From assembly GCA_965249035.1 (NCBI GenBank), contig CBDFKV010000004.1, forward strand, positions 62,001-126,000: a stretch of DNA of 64,000 nucleotides. Reading direction: 5' to 3'. Source of the stretch: CBDFKV01 sp965249035. Lineage in GTDB: Bacteria > Pseudomonadota > Gammaproteobacteria > Arenicellales > Poriferihabitantaceae. Position numbers and translations under genes: made by a program. This document shows positions 10,163 through 19,269 of this stretch, piece after piece (positions within the stretch are counted from its first letter, which is position 1; each line of letters begins with the position of its first letter). Under the pieces are notes generated by a model. That model was not told the origin of the DNA. It saw only the letters and a list, made by a program, of their open reading frames with translations, and did not search any database.

Positions 10163-11218
10163 TCACTCCCCATCCGCACGAATTTTGTAGCCCGTCAAAT
10201 AGATCCAACCCTCCTTATCTGGCCCAGCAAGTGTTTCCATCGCTGTACCTACATCGGCTTCGCTACCTAAATACATGAGCGGCTGCCACTGGTCAGCCAG
10301 TCCTCGCCAAACACTAGCCACATGGTCCTGATCAGCATATTTCATGGTTGCCGCATAAATAGCGCCGCTACTGTCGCTGGTCATTGTATAAATACTGCCG
10401 CCAAAGTTCCCACGTTCATCCAATTGTAATGCGTTGCCAAATTTCTGGGTACGGCGGTCAAAACGTGTGACCCCAGGATTGCCTTTTTCGTCACGCCCCC
10501 AATAAATCGCATCTGGAAGGAACACCACCCCGAGAGATTGGTCTCTCGCCATCTGCTGCCAACTATCACCATGGTCTTGTGAGCGCTGCATGACACGGTT
10601 TTTACCATCACCCACCGTCACCCAAACATCTTCGGTGTAGGGGTCAACCGCCACCCGATGAATATGTACTTTATCCCGGTTGGGCGCGCTAAACACCACC
10701 TGCCAGCTATCGCCCTGGTCACTACTACGCCATACGGTTTTTGACATACCCACTTGCTGGGGACCATATTCGCCCAGGAAAATCCGATCCTCGGCGTCCG
10801 AGCTAATTGACCAGTGCAGCACCGTGCCGCTCTCGATTGTCTTGACCCACTCAAATTGACTACCCCCATCTCGGGATCGATAAATACGACTAGGTGTGGT
10901 GCTACTCCAACGTCCTTTATCGGTGGCAACAATCAGCAAACCGGACGCGGTTTGATGAATGCCAGTAATGGGGTCATCAAACTGATACAGCGGCTCTATC
11001 TGGTTACCATTATCGATTACCCGATATAGTTCATGGGCGCGGGCGCCATAAACAGTACCATCCGTTCCCAGGCTAAGTTTCCATAGCTTAAATGACGTAG
11101 AATAAACCCGCTCATCCAAAATCGTGTCGGCAATCGGAAGCGTTGGCTGTTGATTGTTGTAACGGTTGACAACCACCATGATAAGCGCGGCAATCGCAAC
11201 AACAAACACTAGACGCAT
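10163..11218 (-). CDS. Exported Asp-box (BNR) beta-propeller protein
   Basis: About 351 residues from the ATG at 11218, chosen because it is followed at once by a signal-anchor helix (RLVFVVAIAALIMVVV). A longer reading from 11275 would run into the divergent mscS-like gene. The rest has repeated Asp-box motifs of the S-x-D-x-G-x-x-W kind (SRDGGSQFEW, SSDQGDSWQ, SQDHGDSWQ) typical of sialidase/BNR propellers. No sialidase arginine triad is evident, so a catalytic role is not supported. It is the first gene of the presumed three-gene glycolipid cluster with the UbiA and GT-C proteins. Confidence 0.8.
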   Translation of the reverse strand: MRLVFVVAIAALIMVVVNRYNNQQPTLPIADTILDERVYSTSFKLWKLSLGTDGTVYGARAHELYRVIDNGNQIEPLYQFDDPITGIHQTASGLLIVATDKGRWSSTTPSRIYRSRDGGSQFEWVKTIESGTVLHWSISSDAEDRIFLGEYGPQQVGMSKTVWRSSDQGDSWQVVFSAPNRDKVHIHRVAVDPYTEDVWVTVGDGKNRVMQRSQDHGDSWQQMARDQSLGVVFLPDAIYWGRDEKGNPGVTRFDRRTQKFGNALQLDERGNFGGSIYTMTSDSSGAIYAATMKYADQDHVASVWRGLADQWQPLMYLGSEADVGTAMETLAGPDKEGWIYLTGYKIRADGE

Positions 11219-11225
11219 AACAGAC

Positions 11226-12314
11226 ATGAAAGAAATACTGGTCAAATTGGAGCCGATACTAACGCTGGTAGGCAATCAGCCTTGGGCGCGTGCGGTATTG
11301 ATCCTGGTGTTGTCATTGATTGCCGCTTGGTTAATTGGTTTTCTGATCAGCCGTGTGATCAGCAAGCTGGTGGAACGCACGGAGACCTCATTAGATAACC
11401 GCATTATTAGCCACATCCATAAACCCATTCTGGTGACCGTGGTCCTACTGGGTGCTATTTTAGCGGCTAATGTCGCAGAAATACCGAAAGACTCCGCCAA
11501 ATTACTATCCAATTTAGCACTGACCGTGATTATTTCGTCATGGACGCTGGTGACTATGCGCATCACCCGAGCGCTGTTTCTGGCAGCAGCGCGACGCAGC
11601 AAGCCGAACAGCATGATTCGCGATCAAACGCTGCCGCTGTTTACTAATCTGGCCGCCATTATCATTATCCTCTTTGGAATTTATATTATTTTCCAGATTT
11701 GGGGAATAGACATGACTGCGTGGCTGGCCTCAGCCGGAATTATTGGTATCGCCGTTGGTTTTGCCGCCAAAGACACGCTCGCCAATTTATTCTCCGGCGT
11801 GTTTATCATGGCCGATTCGCCTTATAAACTGGGTGATTATATATCTCTGGACAACCTCACTCGGGGCAAAGTCACCCACATTGGTATCCGTAGCACACGT
11901 ATTTTAACCCGCGATGATGTTGAAATTACCGTGCCTAATTCCATTATGGGTAATTCGCAGATCATCAACCAAACGGGTGGACCACACCAAAAAATGCGGG
12001 TCAAAGTCAGGGTTGGGGTTGCCTATGATTCGGATTTGGACCAAGTAGAATCAATCTTGCTTGACGTGGCACGCAGTGAGGCTTTAGTCAGCCAGTATCC
12101 TGTGCCACGAGTGCGCTTTCGTACCTTCGGCCCCTCCAGCCTGGATTGTGATTTAATGGTTTGGGTCGCAGAGCCAGAACTCAGTGGATCAGTTGTGCAT
12201 CAACTTGGCAAAGCCATCCACAAGGCGTTTAACGCAGCCGGTATCGTCATACCATTTGCCCAGCAAGACCTTTACATCAAGGAATGGCCAGCACCACTGA
12301 ACGATACTCCCTAG
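11226..12314 (+). CDS. MscS-family mechanosensitive channel
   Basis: About 362 residues from the ATG at 11226, which skips 20 unconserved residues of the longest frame. Four membrane helices lead to the pore-lining TM3 and the start of the beta domain (WLASAGIIGIAVGFAAKDTLANLFSGVFIMADSPY, about 172-206), diagnostic of MscS. A cytoplasmic beta/alpha vestibule follows. The channel opens under membrane tension to relieve hypo-osmotic shock. Its start codon lies 7 bp from the divergent propeller gene's start, so the two promoters must overlap the opposite coding regions or each other. Confidence 0.93.
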   Translation: MKEILVKLEPILTLVGNQPWARAVLILVLSLIAAWLIGFLISRVISKLVERTETSLDNRIISHIHKPILVTVVLLGAILAANVAEIPKDSAKLLSNLALTVIISSWTLVTMRITRALFLAAARRSKPNSMIRDQTLPLFTNLAAIIIILFGIYIIFQIWGIDMTAWLASAGIIGIAVGFAAKDTLANLFSGVFIMADSPYKLGDYISLDNLTRGKVTHIGIRSTRILTRDDVEITVPNSIMGNSQIINQTGGPHQKMRVKVRVGVAYDSDLDQVESILLDVARSEALVSQYPVPRVRFRTFGPSSLDCDLMVWVAEPELSGSVVHQLGKAIHKAFNAAGIVIPFAQQDLYIKEWPAPLNDTP

Positions 12315-12342
12315 AACAGCTAAACTCGTTGCTAATCCTGTC

Positions 12343-13551
12343 GTGACGCCCGCAATCAAAAACTACTTGACCATCACATCGGGTTACTGGATGTTCACCA
12401 TAACCGACGGTGCGATCCGGATGTTAGTGGTGCTTTACTTTCATTTGCTCGGCTATTCCCCACTCCAAGTGGCGATGCTATTCGTGTTTTACGAGTTCTT
12501 CGGCATCGTCACCAACCTGGTCGGTGGCTGGCTCGGTAGCCGAATCGGCCTCAACAAAACCATGCACATGGGCATGGCCTTGCAAATCCTGGCCTTACTC
12601 CTGCTAACCGTGCCAGAGCCGATGCTGTCAGTTGCGTGGGTGATGTTCGCCCAAGCCTTATCGGGCATCGCCAAAGACCTCAATAAAATGTCTGCCAAAG
12701 CCAGTGTCAAAACACTGACTACCGCGGGCGAAGATGAAAAGCTGTTTAAATGGGTCGCGGTATTGACCGGCTCAAAAAACACCTTAAAGGGCGCGGGATT
12801 TTTTGTAGGCGCGGTGTTATTGCAGTGGCTGGGCTTTCAAGGCGCCTTATGGGTGTTGGCAACCGCCTTGGCCGTGGTGTTGGTAGTCACGTTTAGTTTG
12901 CTCCCCAATGAACTGGGCAAAAGCAAACACAAACACAAGTTCTCACAAGTGTTTTCCAACACTGCCGCCATTAACTGGCTATCCGCTGCGCGCTTTTTCT
13001 TGTTTGGTGCGCGTGATATCTGGTTTGTAGTTGCCTTGCCGGTGTTTTTATACGACGTATTAGGCTGGAGTTTCAGCAGCGTCGGCGCGTTTATCGCAAG
13101 CTGGGTAATCGCCTACGGCTTGGTGCAAGCCAGCGCACCGAAGTTACTCAAACGCCTGCACCGGATCCCTGGTGGTGGTGCGGCACGTGGTTGGGCAGCC
13201 ATTTTAGCGTTGATTCCCGCTGGCATGGTCGGCGCGCTCAGCCTGTGGCCGGCTGAGCCGGTTGTCGTTATCGGTTTGATTACTTTTGGGGTCGTGTTCG
13301 CGATTAATTCAGCCATCCACTCATTTTTGATATTGGCCTACGCTGATGCCGACACAGTAGCGCTTAACGTCGGCTTTTATTATATGGCCAATGCCGCTGG
13401 GCGCTTAGCTGGCACGTTATTGTCCGGCTGGGCCTATCAAATCGGCGGACTGTCGGCCTGCTTATGGTGGTCTTCGGGGTTTATCGTCGCCGCCTTTCTG
13501 TTGTCACTTCGGCTGCCTGAAGCACATCGAGTGCCGTCAACAACCTTATAA
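12343..13551 (+). CDS. arsJ: ArsJ-type MFS transporter (organoarsenical efflux family)
   Basis: A 402-residue major-facilitator protein with about twelve helices, starting at GTG. The opening (NYLTITSGYWMFTITDGAIR), the loop FYEFFGIVTNLVGGWLGSR and SGIAKDLNKMSAKASVK are strongly ArsJ-like. ArsJ exports 1-arseno-3-phosphoglycerate made by a dedicated glyceraldehyde-3-phosphate dehydrogenase. No such dehydrogenase and no arsR, arsB or arsC gene lies in the window, so either the partner is elsewhere or this copy has another substrate. It follows the MscS-like gene by 28 bp and precedes the HupE-like gene by 20 bp. Confidence 0.8.
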   Translation: MTPAIKNYLTITSGYWMFTITDGAIRMLVVLYFHLLGYSPLQVAMLFVFYEFFGIVTNLVGGWLGSRIGLNKTMHMGMALQILALLLLTVPEPMLSVAWVMFAQALSGIAKDLNKMSAKASVKTLTTAGEDEKLFKWVAVLTGSKNTLKGAGFFVGAVLLQWLGFQGALWVLATALAVVLVVTFSLLPNELGKSKHKHKFSQVFSNTAAINWLSAARFFLFGARDIWFVVALPVFLYDVLGWSFSSVGAFIASWVIAYGLVQASAPKLLKRLHRIPGGGAARGWAAILALIPAGMVGALSLWPAEPVVVIGLITFGVVFAINSAIHSFLILAYADADTVALNVGFYYMANAAGRLAGTLLSGWAYQIGGLSACLWWSSGFIVAAFLLSLRLPEAHRVPSTTL

Positions 13552-13571
13552 GCTCGCGTCATACATCTGTA

Positions 13572-14747
13572 GTGAAGTACTTATCCAGTGATTTAAAGCA
13601 GCAATTAGCATGGGTGTTTTTAACACTATTGATTGCACTTACCACGCCAGCGAATGCTGACGTTGTTAAACCGGCCCTGACTGAAATCAAGGCGTATAAA
13701 TCAGGCAAGGTCGAACTCGAAATCCGCGTCAGTATTGAAGCTTTATTGACTGGCATCAACAGCCAGTACCGACGGACCCAAGATGCCCCGCAGGCTGATG
13801 CCTACGACGCGATTCGACCATTGCCACCTGAAGAACTAAAGCGTGCCTTTGACGCTTTCGTGCCCCGCTTTATTGAGCACATTGAGTTGCGCAGTCAAAA
13901 TAAAGAAATTCCCTTAGCATTTGTCAGCGCCGATATCCCTCCGGCGGGCTACACCCAGGTGCCCCGCATTAGCACCCTATATTTGCGCGGGACACTACCC
14001 ACCAACGCCAGCACCCTTCGCTTTTATTATCCCGCTGCCTTTGGTGATCAAGCGGTGCGAGTGCGACAAATCGACGAGCAAGCTGAACAATGGCATTGGT
14101 CTGAATGGGAGTGGATTCGAGATGGCCGACCCAGTCAGGATTTCTCGCTCACTGAAATCGTTGCTCGGCGCAGTACTTGGGAAGTGGTCAAAGAATTCGT
14201 TGAAATCGGTTTTTTGCACATCGTGCCTAAAGGTCAAGACCATATTCTGTTCATTCTCGGCATCTTCTTTTTCAGCCACCGCTGGCGCCCGCTGTTATGG
14301 CAAGTCACCATGTTCACGCTGGCGCATACCATCACCTTGGGCTTATCGTCTGCTGGCTTGATCTCTTTACCGGCGCGGGTGGTTGAACCCTTAATCGCGT
14401 TATCGATTGCATGGATTGGGGTAGAGAATATTTGGGCCAACGCGCATACAAACAAGCGCATTAGCATCGCTAGGCTAGCACTCGTGTTTGCTTTTGGCTT
14501 GCTGCATGGTCTTGGCTTTGCCAGCGTGTTAACCGACTTTGGCTTGGCACCCAATGCATTTTTTACGTCACTGCTGAGCTTTAACCTCGGGGTTGAGGCG
14601 GGGCAAATAGCCGTTTTAGCAGCCGCCTGGTTGCTCACGATCTGGTTGCATAAAAGACCCTATTACCAGCGTTATGTTGCCATACCCATTTCATTGCTGA
14701 TCGCCGTGATGGGCTTGATTTGGTTTTTCGAACGCTTGAGTGGTTAA
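13572..14747 (+). CDS. HupE/UreJ-family membrane protein
   Basis: A 391-residue protein from a GTG start 20 bp after the arsJ-type gene. A signal peptide (about 1-29, ending ANA) precedes an extracytoplasmic beta-rich domain of about 180 residues; the C-terminal half has six or seven helices starting with the family motif G-F-x-H-I-x-x-G-x-D-H-I-L-F (near 215) and a second HGLGFAS motif. HupE/UreJ proteins are usually linked to nickel or cobalt uptake. Here the neighbour downstream is the molybdate transporter, so a metal role is plausible but the ion is unknown. Confidence 0.83.
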   Translation: MKYLSSDLKQQLAWVFLTLLIALTTPANADVVKPALTEIKAYKSGKVELEIRVSIEALLTGINSQYRRTQDAPQADAYDAIRPLPPEELKRAFDAFVPRFIEHIELRSQNKEIPLAFVSADIPPAGYTQVPRISTLYLRGTLPTNASTLRFYYPAAFGDQAVRVRQIDEQAEQWHWSEWEWIRDGRPSQDFSLTEIVARRSTWEVVKEFVEIGFLHIVPKGQDHILFILGIFFFSHRWRPLLWQVTMFTLAHTITLGLSSAGLISLPARVVEPLIALSIAWIGVENIWANAHTNKRISIARLALVFAFGLLHGLGFASVLTDFGLAPNAFFTSLLSFNLGVEAGQIAVLAAAWLLTIWLHKRPYYQRYVAIPISLLIAVMGLIWFFERLSG

Positions 14748-14794
14748 GCATGCTACTTCGACGGAACCGCTTGATAATAATCAACACATCATGT

Positions 14795-14823
14795 CGATAA
14801 CGACGTTACAATGTAGCTTATCG
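14795..14823. promoter_or_regulatory. Inverted repeat upstream of modA
   Basis: CGATAA at 14795-14800 and its complement TTATCG at 14818-14823 flank 17 bases, about 24-52 bp before the modA ATG. ModE operators also have CGATA-type ends, but the inner sequence does not match the known ModE box well and no modE gene is in the window. It is a candidate operator only. Confidence 0.3.
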
Positions 14824-14846
14824 CCTGAATAAATGCGGTTCATCCC

Positions 14847-15608
14847 ATGCGTCGTTACCTTGTAATTATCAGTCTTTTGCTGTTGCCGCTGTCTGCAAAT
14901 GGCGCACCTCGCGATGCGCTGGTTTCGGTGGCGTCAAACTTCAGATCCACCATGTACGCGCTGGTTGAACAATACCAGCTAGAAAGCGGATTTCAGCTTA
15001 AAATCGCCAGCGCATCAACCGGAAAGCTCTACGCACAGATTCTGGCTGGCGCACCTTACGATTTATTTTTTTCCGCTGATAGTCGGCGCCCTGAGCTACT
15101 GCAACAAGCAGACAAGGTACACAGCAACTTCCGTAAAGATTATGCACTGGGCCGCCTGGTCTTGTGGTATCCCAAAGCAAACACCGCGCCCGGAAAGTCC
15201 TGGCTCAGCGAGCGCTGGAAATACCTGGCAATGGCCAACCCTAAAACTGCCCCTTATGGCTTGGCGAGCCAACAAACCTTAGCCGCACTGGGCCTGTGGC
15301 TATCGCTTAAAGATAAGCTTGTACAAGGTGAGAACATCGCCCAAAGCCATCAATTTGTCGCCTCAGGCAATGCTCCTCTGGGCTTTACCGCTGCTGCTTT
15401 GCTGAACAATACTGACCCAAACCAGCGCTGGCTGGTTCCCACCAGTCTACACCAGCCAATCCGGCAACAAGCGGTATTACTGACTCACGCAGAAGACAAT
15501 CCGGCCGCCATTGGCTTTTGGGAATTTATCAGCCAGGCGGCCGCGCAAACGATCATTCGTAATGCGGGCTACGACTTACCGGCGCTCGATTTACTCACTA
15601 CAGAATGA
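14847..15608 (+). CDS. modA: Molybdate ABC transporter, periplasmic binding protein
   Basis: A 253-residue exported protein. A signal peptide of about 19 residues (ending SANGA) is followed by the ModA pattern VSVASNFRSTMYALVEQY, the substrate-contacting SASTGKLYAQI stretch and PYDLFFSADSRRPELL. It captures molybdate (or tungstate) in the periplasm for ModBC. Its last codons overlap the start of modB, so the operon is tightly coupled. A CGATAA/TTATCG inverted repeat lies just upstream. Confidence 0.93.
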   Translation: MRRYLVIISLLLLPLSANGAPRDALVSVASNFRSTMYALVEQYQLESGFQLKIASASTGKLYAQILAGAPYDLFFSADSRRPELLQQADKVHSNFRKDYALGRLVLWYPKANTAPGKSWLSERWKYLAMANPKTAPYGLASQQTLAALGLWLSLKDKLVQGENIAQSHQFVASGNAPLGFTAAALLNNTDPNQRWLVPTSLHQPIRQQAVLLTHAEDNPAAIGFWEFISQAAAQTIIRNAGYDLPALDLLTTE

Positions 15609-16282
15609 TGCCCGTCGATTTAAGTCCGGTTTGGTTAACAGTTAAAGTCGCATTATTGACGACTGTGATTTTGATCATACTCTCCACCGTTGCTGCTTGG
15701 TGGTTATCCCAACAAAAAACCCGCTGGCGCGCACCGCTAGAAGCCATCGTCGCCTTGCCATTGGTATTGCCGCCCACCGTATTGGGCTTTTACTTGCTGC
15801 TATTCATGGGCCCAGATGGCCCACTGGGTTGGCTGTGGCAGCAGCTAACCAGCGGAGGTCAATTAACCTTTAGCTTTGCCGGCTTGGTGTTTGCTTCGGT
15901 TATTTATTCACTGCCGTTTGCGATGCAACCTTTGCTCAATGCCTTTGATCAACTGGATCAGCGTCAGCTTGCCGCTGCCGCCACATTGGGTGCATCACCG
16001 TTCGATCGGTTTTGGTCATTGGTATTACCTCAGTCGCGACGCGCCTACCTCAGTGCAGCCATTTTAAGCTTTGCGCACACCGTGGGTGAATTCGGTGTGG
16101 TGCTTATGATTGGTGGCAATATCCCCAATGAAACCCGGGTGGTCTCCATCGCCATTTACGATCACGTCGAAGCGCTTGAATATACCCAAGCGCATTGGTT
16201 ATCGGCAGGCCTGTTAGCATTCGCATTTATCGTGTTATTGATCGTTTACTCACTCAATCGCCAAGCGCTGGTGCGTTCATGA
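15605..16282 (+). CDS. modB: Molybdate ABC transporter, permease
   Basis: A 225-residue inner-membrane permease with five helices and the ABC permease EAA loop (AAAATLGASPFDRFWSLVLPQ, about 119-139) that docks on the ATPase. PLVLPPTVLGFYLLLFMG is the family signature of ModB. The start overlaps the end of modA by four bases and its TGA overlaps the modC ATG as ATGA, showing translational coupling through the whole operon. Confidence 0.94.
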   Translation: MMPVDLSPVWLTVKVALLTTVILIILSTVAAWWLSQQKTRWRAPLEAIVALPLVLPPTVLGFYLLLFMGPDGPLGWLWQQLTSGGQLTFSFAGLVFASVIYSLPFAMQPLLNAFDQLDQRQLAAAATLGASPFDRFWSLVLPQSRRAYLSAAILSFAHTVGEFGVVLMIGGNIPNETRVVSIAIYDHVEALEYTQAHWLSAGLLAFAFIVLLIVYSLNRQALVRS

Positions 16283-17352
16283 CCCAGCAGCTGAGCGGCC
16301 ACTTCACGCTAAGTCGAGGTGAGTTTGACTTAGATACCGGCAAATTTTCAATCCCTACTAGCGGTGTAACCGCACTTTTCGGGCGCTCGGGCTGTGGTAA
16401 AACCAGTTTACTACGTAGCATCGCTGGCCTTGAGCCTAACGCAGTCGGTAGCCTGACGTTCAAAAAGACAGTTTGGCAGGATGGGGATGGTATTCGGGTG
16501 CCTACCCACCAACGGCAATTGGCCTACGTTTTACAAGACGGTGCTTTGTTTTCCCACTTATCGGTTGGCGATAATTTGCGTTATGGCTGGAAACGTCACC
16601 AACAGCAAGCCAACTTCGAACAAATCGTTGAATCAATGCAACTCGGCGATTTACTTCATCGTGGCATAGAGTATCTATCCGGGGGTGAAGCACGGCGGGT
16701 CGCTATTGGGCGAGCATTGTTAAGCTCGCCTCAGCTACTGCTGATGGACGAACCCTTAGCTTCGCTTGATTCGGTCAGTCGCCGTGAATTATTAACCCTG
16801 ATCGAGTCAACCATTCAGGAATTGGATATTCCGGTGCTGTACGTTACCCATAGCGCTCTGGAAGTTCAGCGCTTGGCGGATCAGGTACTGTTTATGCAAG
16901 CGGGCAACGTGCAAACGCTTGAAACCATTGAGCAAGCTACCAGCCGAATTGACTCGCCCCTTTTTGTTGACGATGGCCCGGTAACCATCATTAGTGGGCT
17001 ATTTACCGATACCGACTCACGCTTTGGCCTAGCCCGGATTACTATCGGAAAAGATCAAATGCTGGTGGCGGGCTTAGTCGCAAACTCCGGTGACACCATC
17101 CGCCTGCGTTTGGCCGCCCGCGATATCAGCATCAGCCTATCAGCTGCAACCGATTCCAGTGTCTTGAATATCTTAGCTATCACCATTAAGGCCTTGCACC
17201 TGCGTGATAATCATAAAGTACTGGTCGAAGCCGAATTGAGTAGCGGCCTTGTTTTGCTGATTGAAATCACCCAGCGCTCCGCCCAAATGCTGGCCCTAGA
17301 ACCCGGCTTAAAAGCTTATGCACAAATAAAGGCGGTGGCTGTTGTCGACTAG
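16279..17352 (+). CDS. modC: Molybdate ABC transporter, ATP-binding protein
   Basis: A 357-residue ATPase from the ATG at 16279; the longer open frame back to 16195 lies inside modB and is not needed. It has Walker A GRSGCGKTS (about 35-43), signature YLSGGEARRVAIGRAL (about 131-146), Walker B LLLMDEP and the switch histidine in YVTHS. The last 65 residues form a TOBE/Mop-type molybdate-binding domain, as usual in ModC. It powers molybdate import by ModAB. The gene ends 15 bp from the convergent TDT-family permease. Confidence 0.94.
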   Translation: MTQQLSGHFTLSRGEFDLDTGKFSIPTSGVTALFGRSGCGKTSLLRSIAGLEPNAVGSLTFKKTVWQDGDGIRVPTHQRQLAYVLQDGALFSHLSVGDNLRYGWKRHQQQANFEQIVESMQLGDLLHRGIEYLSGGEARRVAIGRALLSSPQLLLMDEPLASLDSVSRRELLTLIESTIQELDIPVLYVTHSALEVQRLADQVLFMQAGNVQTLETIEQATSRIDSPLFVDDGPVTIISGLFTDTDSRFGLARITIGKDQMLVAGLVANSGDTIRLRLAARDISISLSAATDSSVLNILAITIKALHLRDNHKVLVEAELSSGLVLLIEITQRSAQMLALEPGLKAYAQIKAVAVVD

Positions 17353-17367
17353 GCTGGGAGCTGCTAA

Positions 17368-18333
17368 TTACTCCGGCAGGCAAATGCCTTTTGCTTTGAT
17401 CGCTTTTAGGGTTTTTACCAAAAGCAAACCAATCAAGACTGTGGTCAGAACCAGCAAGCCACCTGCTATCCATTGGGTAATGGCAGAATGTGTGCGTTCA
17501 GCCATTTTCGTGGTGGCAATCGTCACGGCGGCCATGGGGAAAGAATACGCCCACCAAGACAAGAAAAACGGCAGGCCGACAAATCGACGGATTTGTGAAA
17601 ATAGAAACAAGGTAAAAAACAAAGCCGTACTACACAATACCCGCGCCAACGTATCGATTTCATGGCCTAAGCTCAAATAAGCGATAAATCCAATTGCTGG
17701 CGGCGCAATTAATATAAAGAACGTTGGCATCAACTGCGGTGGCAGCGGGTCGTGAAAAATAATGCGATTAAAGAAAATGGTCATCAACACCAACCAAAAA
17801 ATGATGCCGATGCTAAAGAAAAACCACGATGTTTCGGTAAACCCTAGTGGCATACCTGCAATGGGTACGACTAAATTACCGACGATGGGGATAAACCAAG
17901 ATGGCACCATGTGCTGGATTTGAAAACGTTCGTGGTGCACCCAAGCACCCATGATCATCAGGGTGAACACCAAATGCAACCCCGCTCCGGCGACGAAAAA
18001 GAGTGTGGCTAAGCTTTTTGCTATGGGCAATACCAAAATCGACATTAAAACCATACTGATCGATAAAGTCGGAAAAAAGCTGATTTTGATCGGATGATTA
18101 AATTCAGCCTTGATCGCTTGCGGATGACGCAAAACTTTTAGCAGATACGTCACTAGCAACACACAAAATAGCACTAGCGACAACACCGCCAACAATTGGG
18201 AAACCAGCGGCGTTATACCAAACAGCTCAGAAGCACTGCGCCAGGCGAGCGCTAGGCCAGACAAACCCATGATGACCGCAAAAAACGTGACCGGAAAGTG
18301 CTGCAGGCGAGGCGGAGTTGACATGGTAGACAT
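17368..18333 (-). CDS. TDT/SLAC1-family anion permease
   Basis: A 321-residue protein with about ten membrane helices of the tellurite-resistance/dicarboxylate transporter (TehA, SLAC1) fold. The opening PVTFFAVIMGLSGLALAWR and the repeated helix pairs match bacterial SLAC1-type channels. Members pass small anions; the ion here is not readable. It is convergent with modC and lies 49 bp downstream of the CBS-domain gene on the same strand, so it could be the distal gene of the DUF1538 operon or independent. Confidence 0.8.
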   Translation of the reverse strand: MSTMSTPPRLQHFPVTFFAVIMGLSGLALAWRSASELFGITPLVSQLLAVLSLVLFCVLLVTYLLKVLRHPQAIKAEFNHPIKISFFPTLSISMVLMSILVLPIAKSLATLFFVAGAGLHLVFTLMIMGAWVHHERFQIQHMVPSWFIPIVGNLVVPIAGMPLGFTETSWFFFSIGIIFWLVLMTIFFNRIIFHDPLPPQLMPTFFILIAPPAIGFIAYLSLGHEIDTLARVLCSTALFFTLFLFSQIRRFVGLPFFLSWWAYSFPMAAVTIATTKMAERTHSAITQWIAGGLLVLTTVLIGLLLVKTLKAIKAKGICLPE

Positions 18334-18382
18334 TGGAAATTAAGCAATGCCAAGTATAAGCGTTTGCTTATTTAATTGCCTA

Positions 18383-18919
18383 TCAACTTTTATCTTCTCT
18401 TTTCTTGCGCCCAAATAATCCTCGCTCTTTCTCTTTCTCTTTCTCAGTTTGATCAGGTTCTTGAGCTTTTTCCGGTTCCTCAATGACTTTTTCTACCTCA
18501 GCATCCTCTTCATTCTCAAAAACCCCAATCCAATTGAGAAGCATTTCTTCGTAGCCGATAATTCCCACAACGTTACCACTGGTGTCAAGTACCGGTGCCC
18601 GTTGAATACCAAACCGATCAAAAAAGCGTGCGCAATAACGGATATCCATGTGCTCAGAAACACCCAATACCGGCTTGCTCATGATTTCATAGATATTAAC
18701 GCGGTCAGGCGAGCGGTCTTTGGCCAATACTTTTCGGGCGATGTCGCCTAATCGTACAATGCCATACTCATCGTGCTCGTGTTTCTTTTCAACGATTAAC
18801 ACATGGGTGTCGACATACTTCATTTTCAATAAGGCTTCACGCACGGTATCGCGCCCATTGACGAAATCAAATTCAGTTTGCATAACGTCTTTTGCTTTGA
18901 CTACGCGTTGGTCACTCAC
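18383..18919 (-). CDS. CBS-domain protein with charged tail
   Basis: A 178-residue cytoplasmic protein with two CBS motifs (about 8-70 and 75-135), the Bateman module that binds adenine nucleotides. The last 40 residues are extremely charged (runs of E and K, ending in RKK). Its start overlaps the stop of the PII-like gene by four bases (ATGA). It is the fourth gene of a compact operon with two DUF1538 membrane proteins and a PII-like protein, so a role in sensing energy charge to control that membrane system is a reasonable inference. Confidence 0.85.
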   Translation of the reverse strand: MSDQRVVKAKDVMQTEFDFVNGRDTVREALLKMKYVDTHVLIVEKKHEHDEYGIVRLGDIARKVLAKDRSPDRVNIYEIMSKPVLGVSEHMDIRYCARFFDRFGIQRAPVLDTSGNVVGIIGYEEMLLNWIGVFENEEDAEVEKVIEEPEKAQEPDQTEKEKEKERGLFGRKKREDKS

Positions 18920-19266
18920 AGCTCTTCCTCCACTCGATCGGTTAACATTTCAACTTGCTTAGACAAGCCAACCACGTCTTCAACATCAATCTGAAAAGCA
19001 ATTCCCGAGCCACTTTCCGTATCAAAACTGCCTACCGTTTCGATCATCTCCAGCACATAACGCGCCAGGTGTTCTTCAACCAAAAACAAAATCATGTCGC
19101 GCGATGATTCCAGGTTCAGGCCAAAAAACGAGCGGCTTTTCTCAGACCCCTCGCCTCGCGCGCTATTAATAATGGTTGAGCCGGTCGCGCCGGCATTCTT
19201 TGCAGTTTCGATGACTTCTTCAGTCTTGTCATCGTTGACTAGTGCAATGATTAATTTAAAATGCAT
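18916..19266 (-). CDS. PII-like signalling protein
   Basis: A 116-residue protein with a PII-like ferredoxin fold: an MHFKLIIALV first strand, the helix DDKTEEVIETAKNAGATGSTIINSARGEG that leads into the T-loop region, and the LEMIETVG helix. The T-loop is much shorter than in GlnB/GlnK and lacks the uridylylated tyrosine context, so it is not a classical nitrogen PII. Such proteins bind nucleotides and gate membrane partners. It lies between the DUF1538 genes and the CBS gene, 3 bp downstream of the former, and overlaps the latter. Confidence 0.8.
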   Translation of the reverse strand: MHFKLIIALVNDDKTEEVIETAKNAGATGSTIINSARGEGSEKSRSFFGLNLESSRDMILFLVEEHLARYVLEMIETVGSFDTESGSGIAFQIDVEDVVGLSKQVEMLTDRVEEEL

Positions 19267-19269
19267 AGC

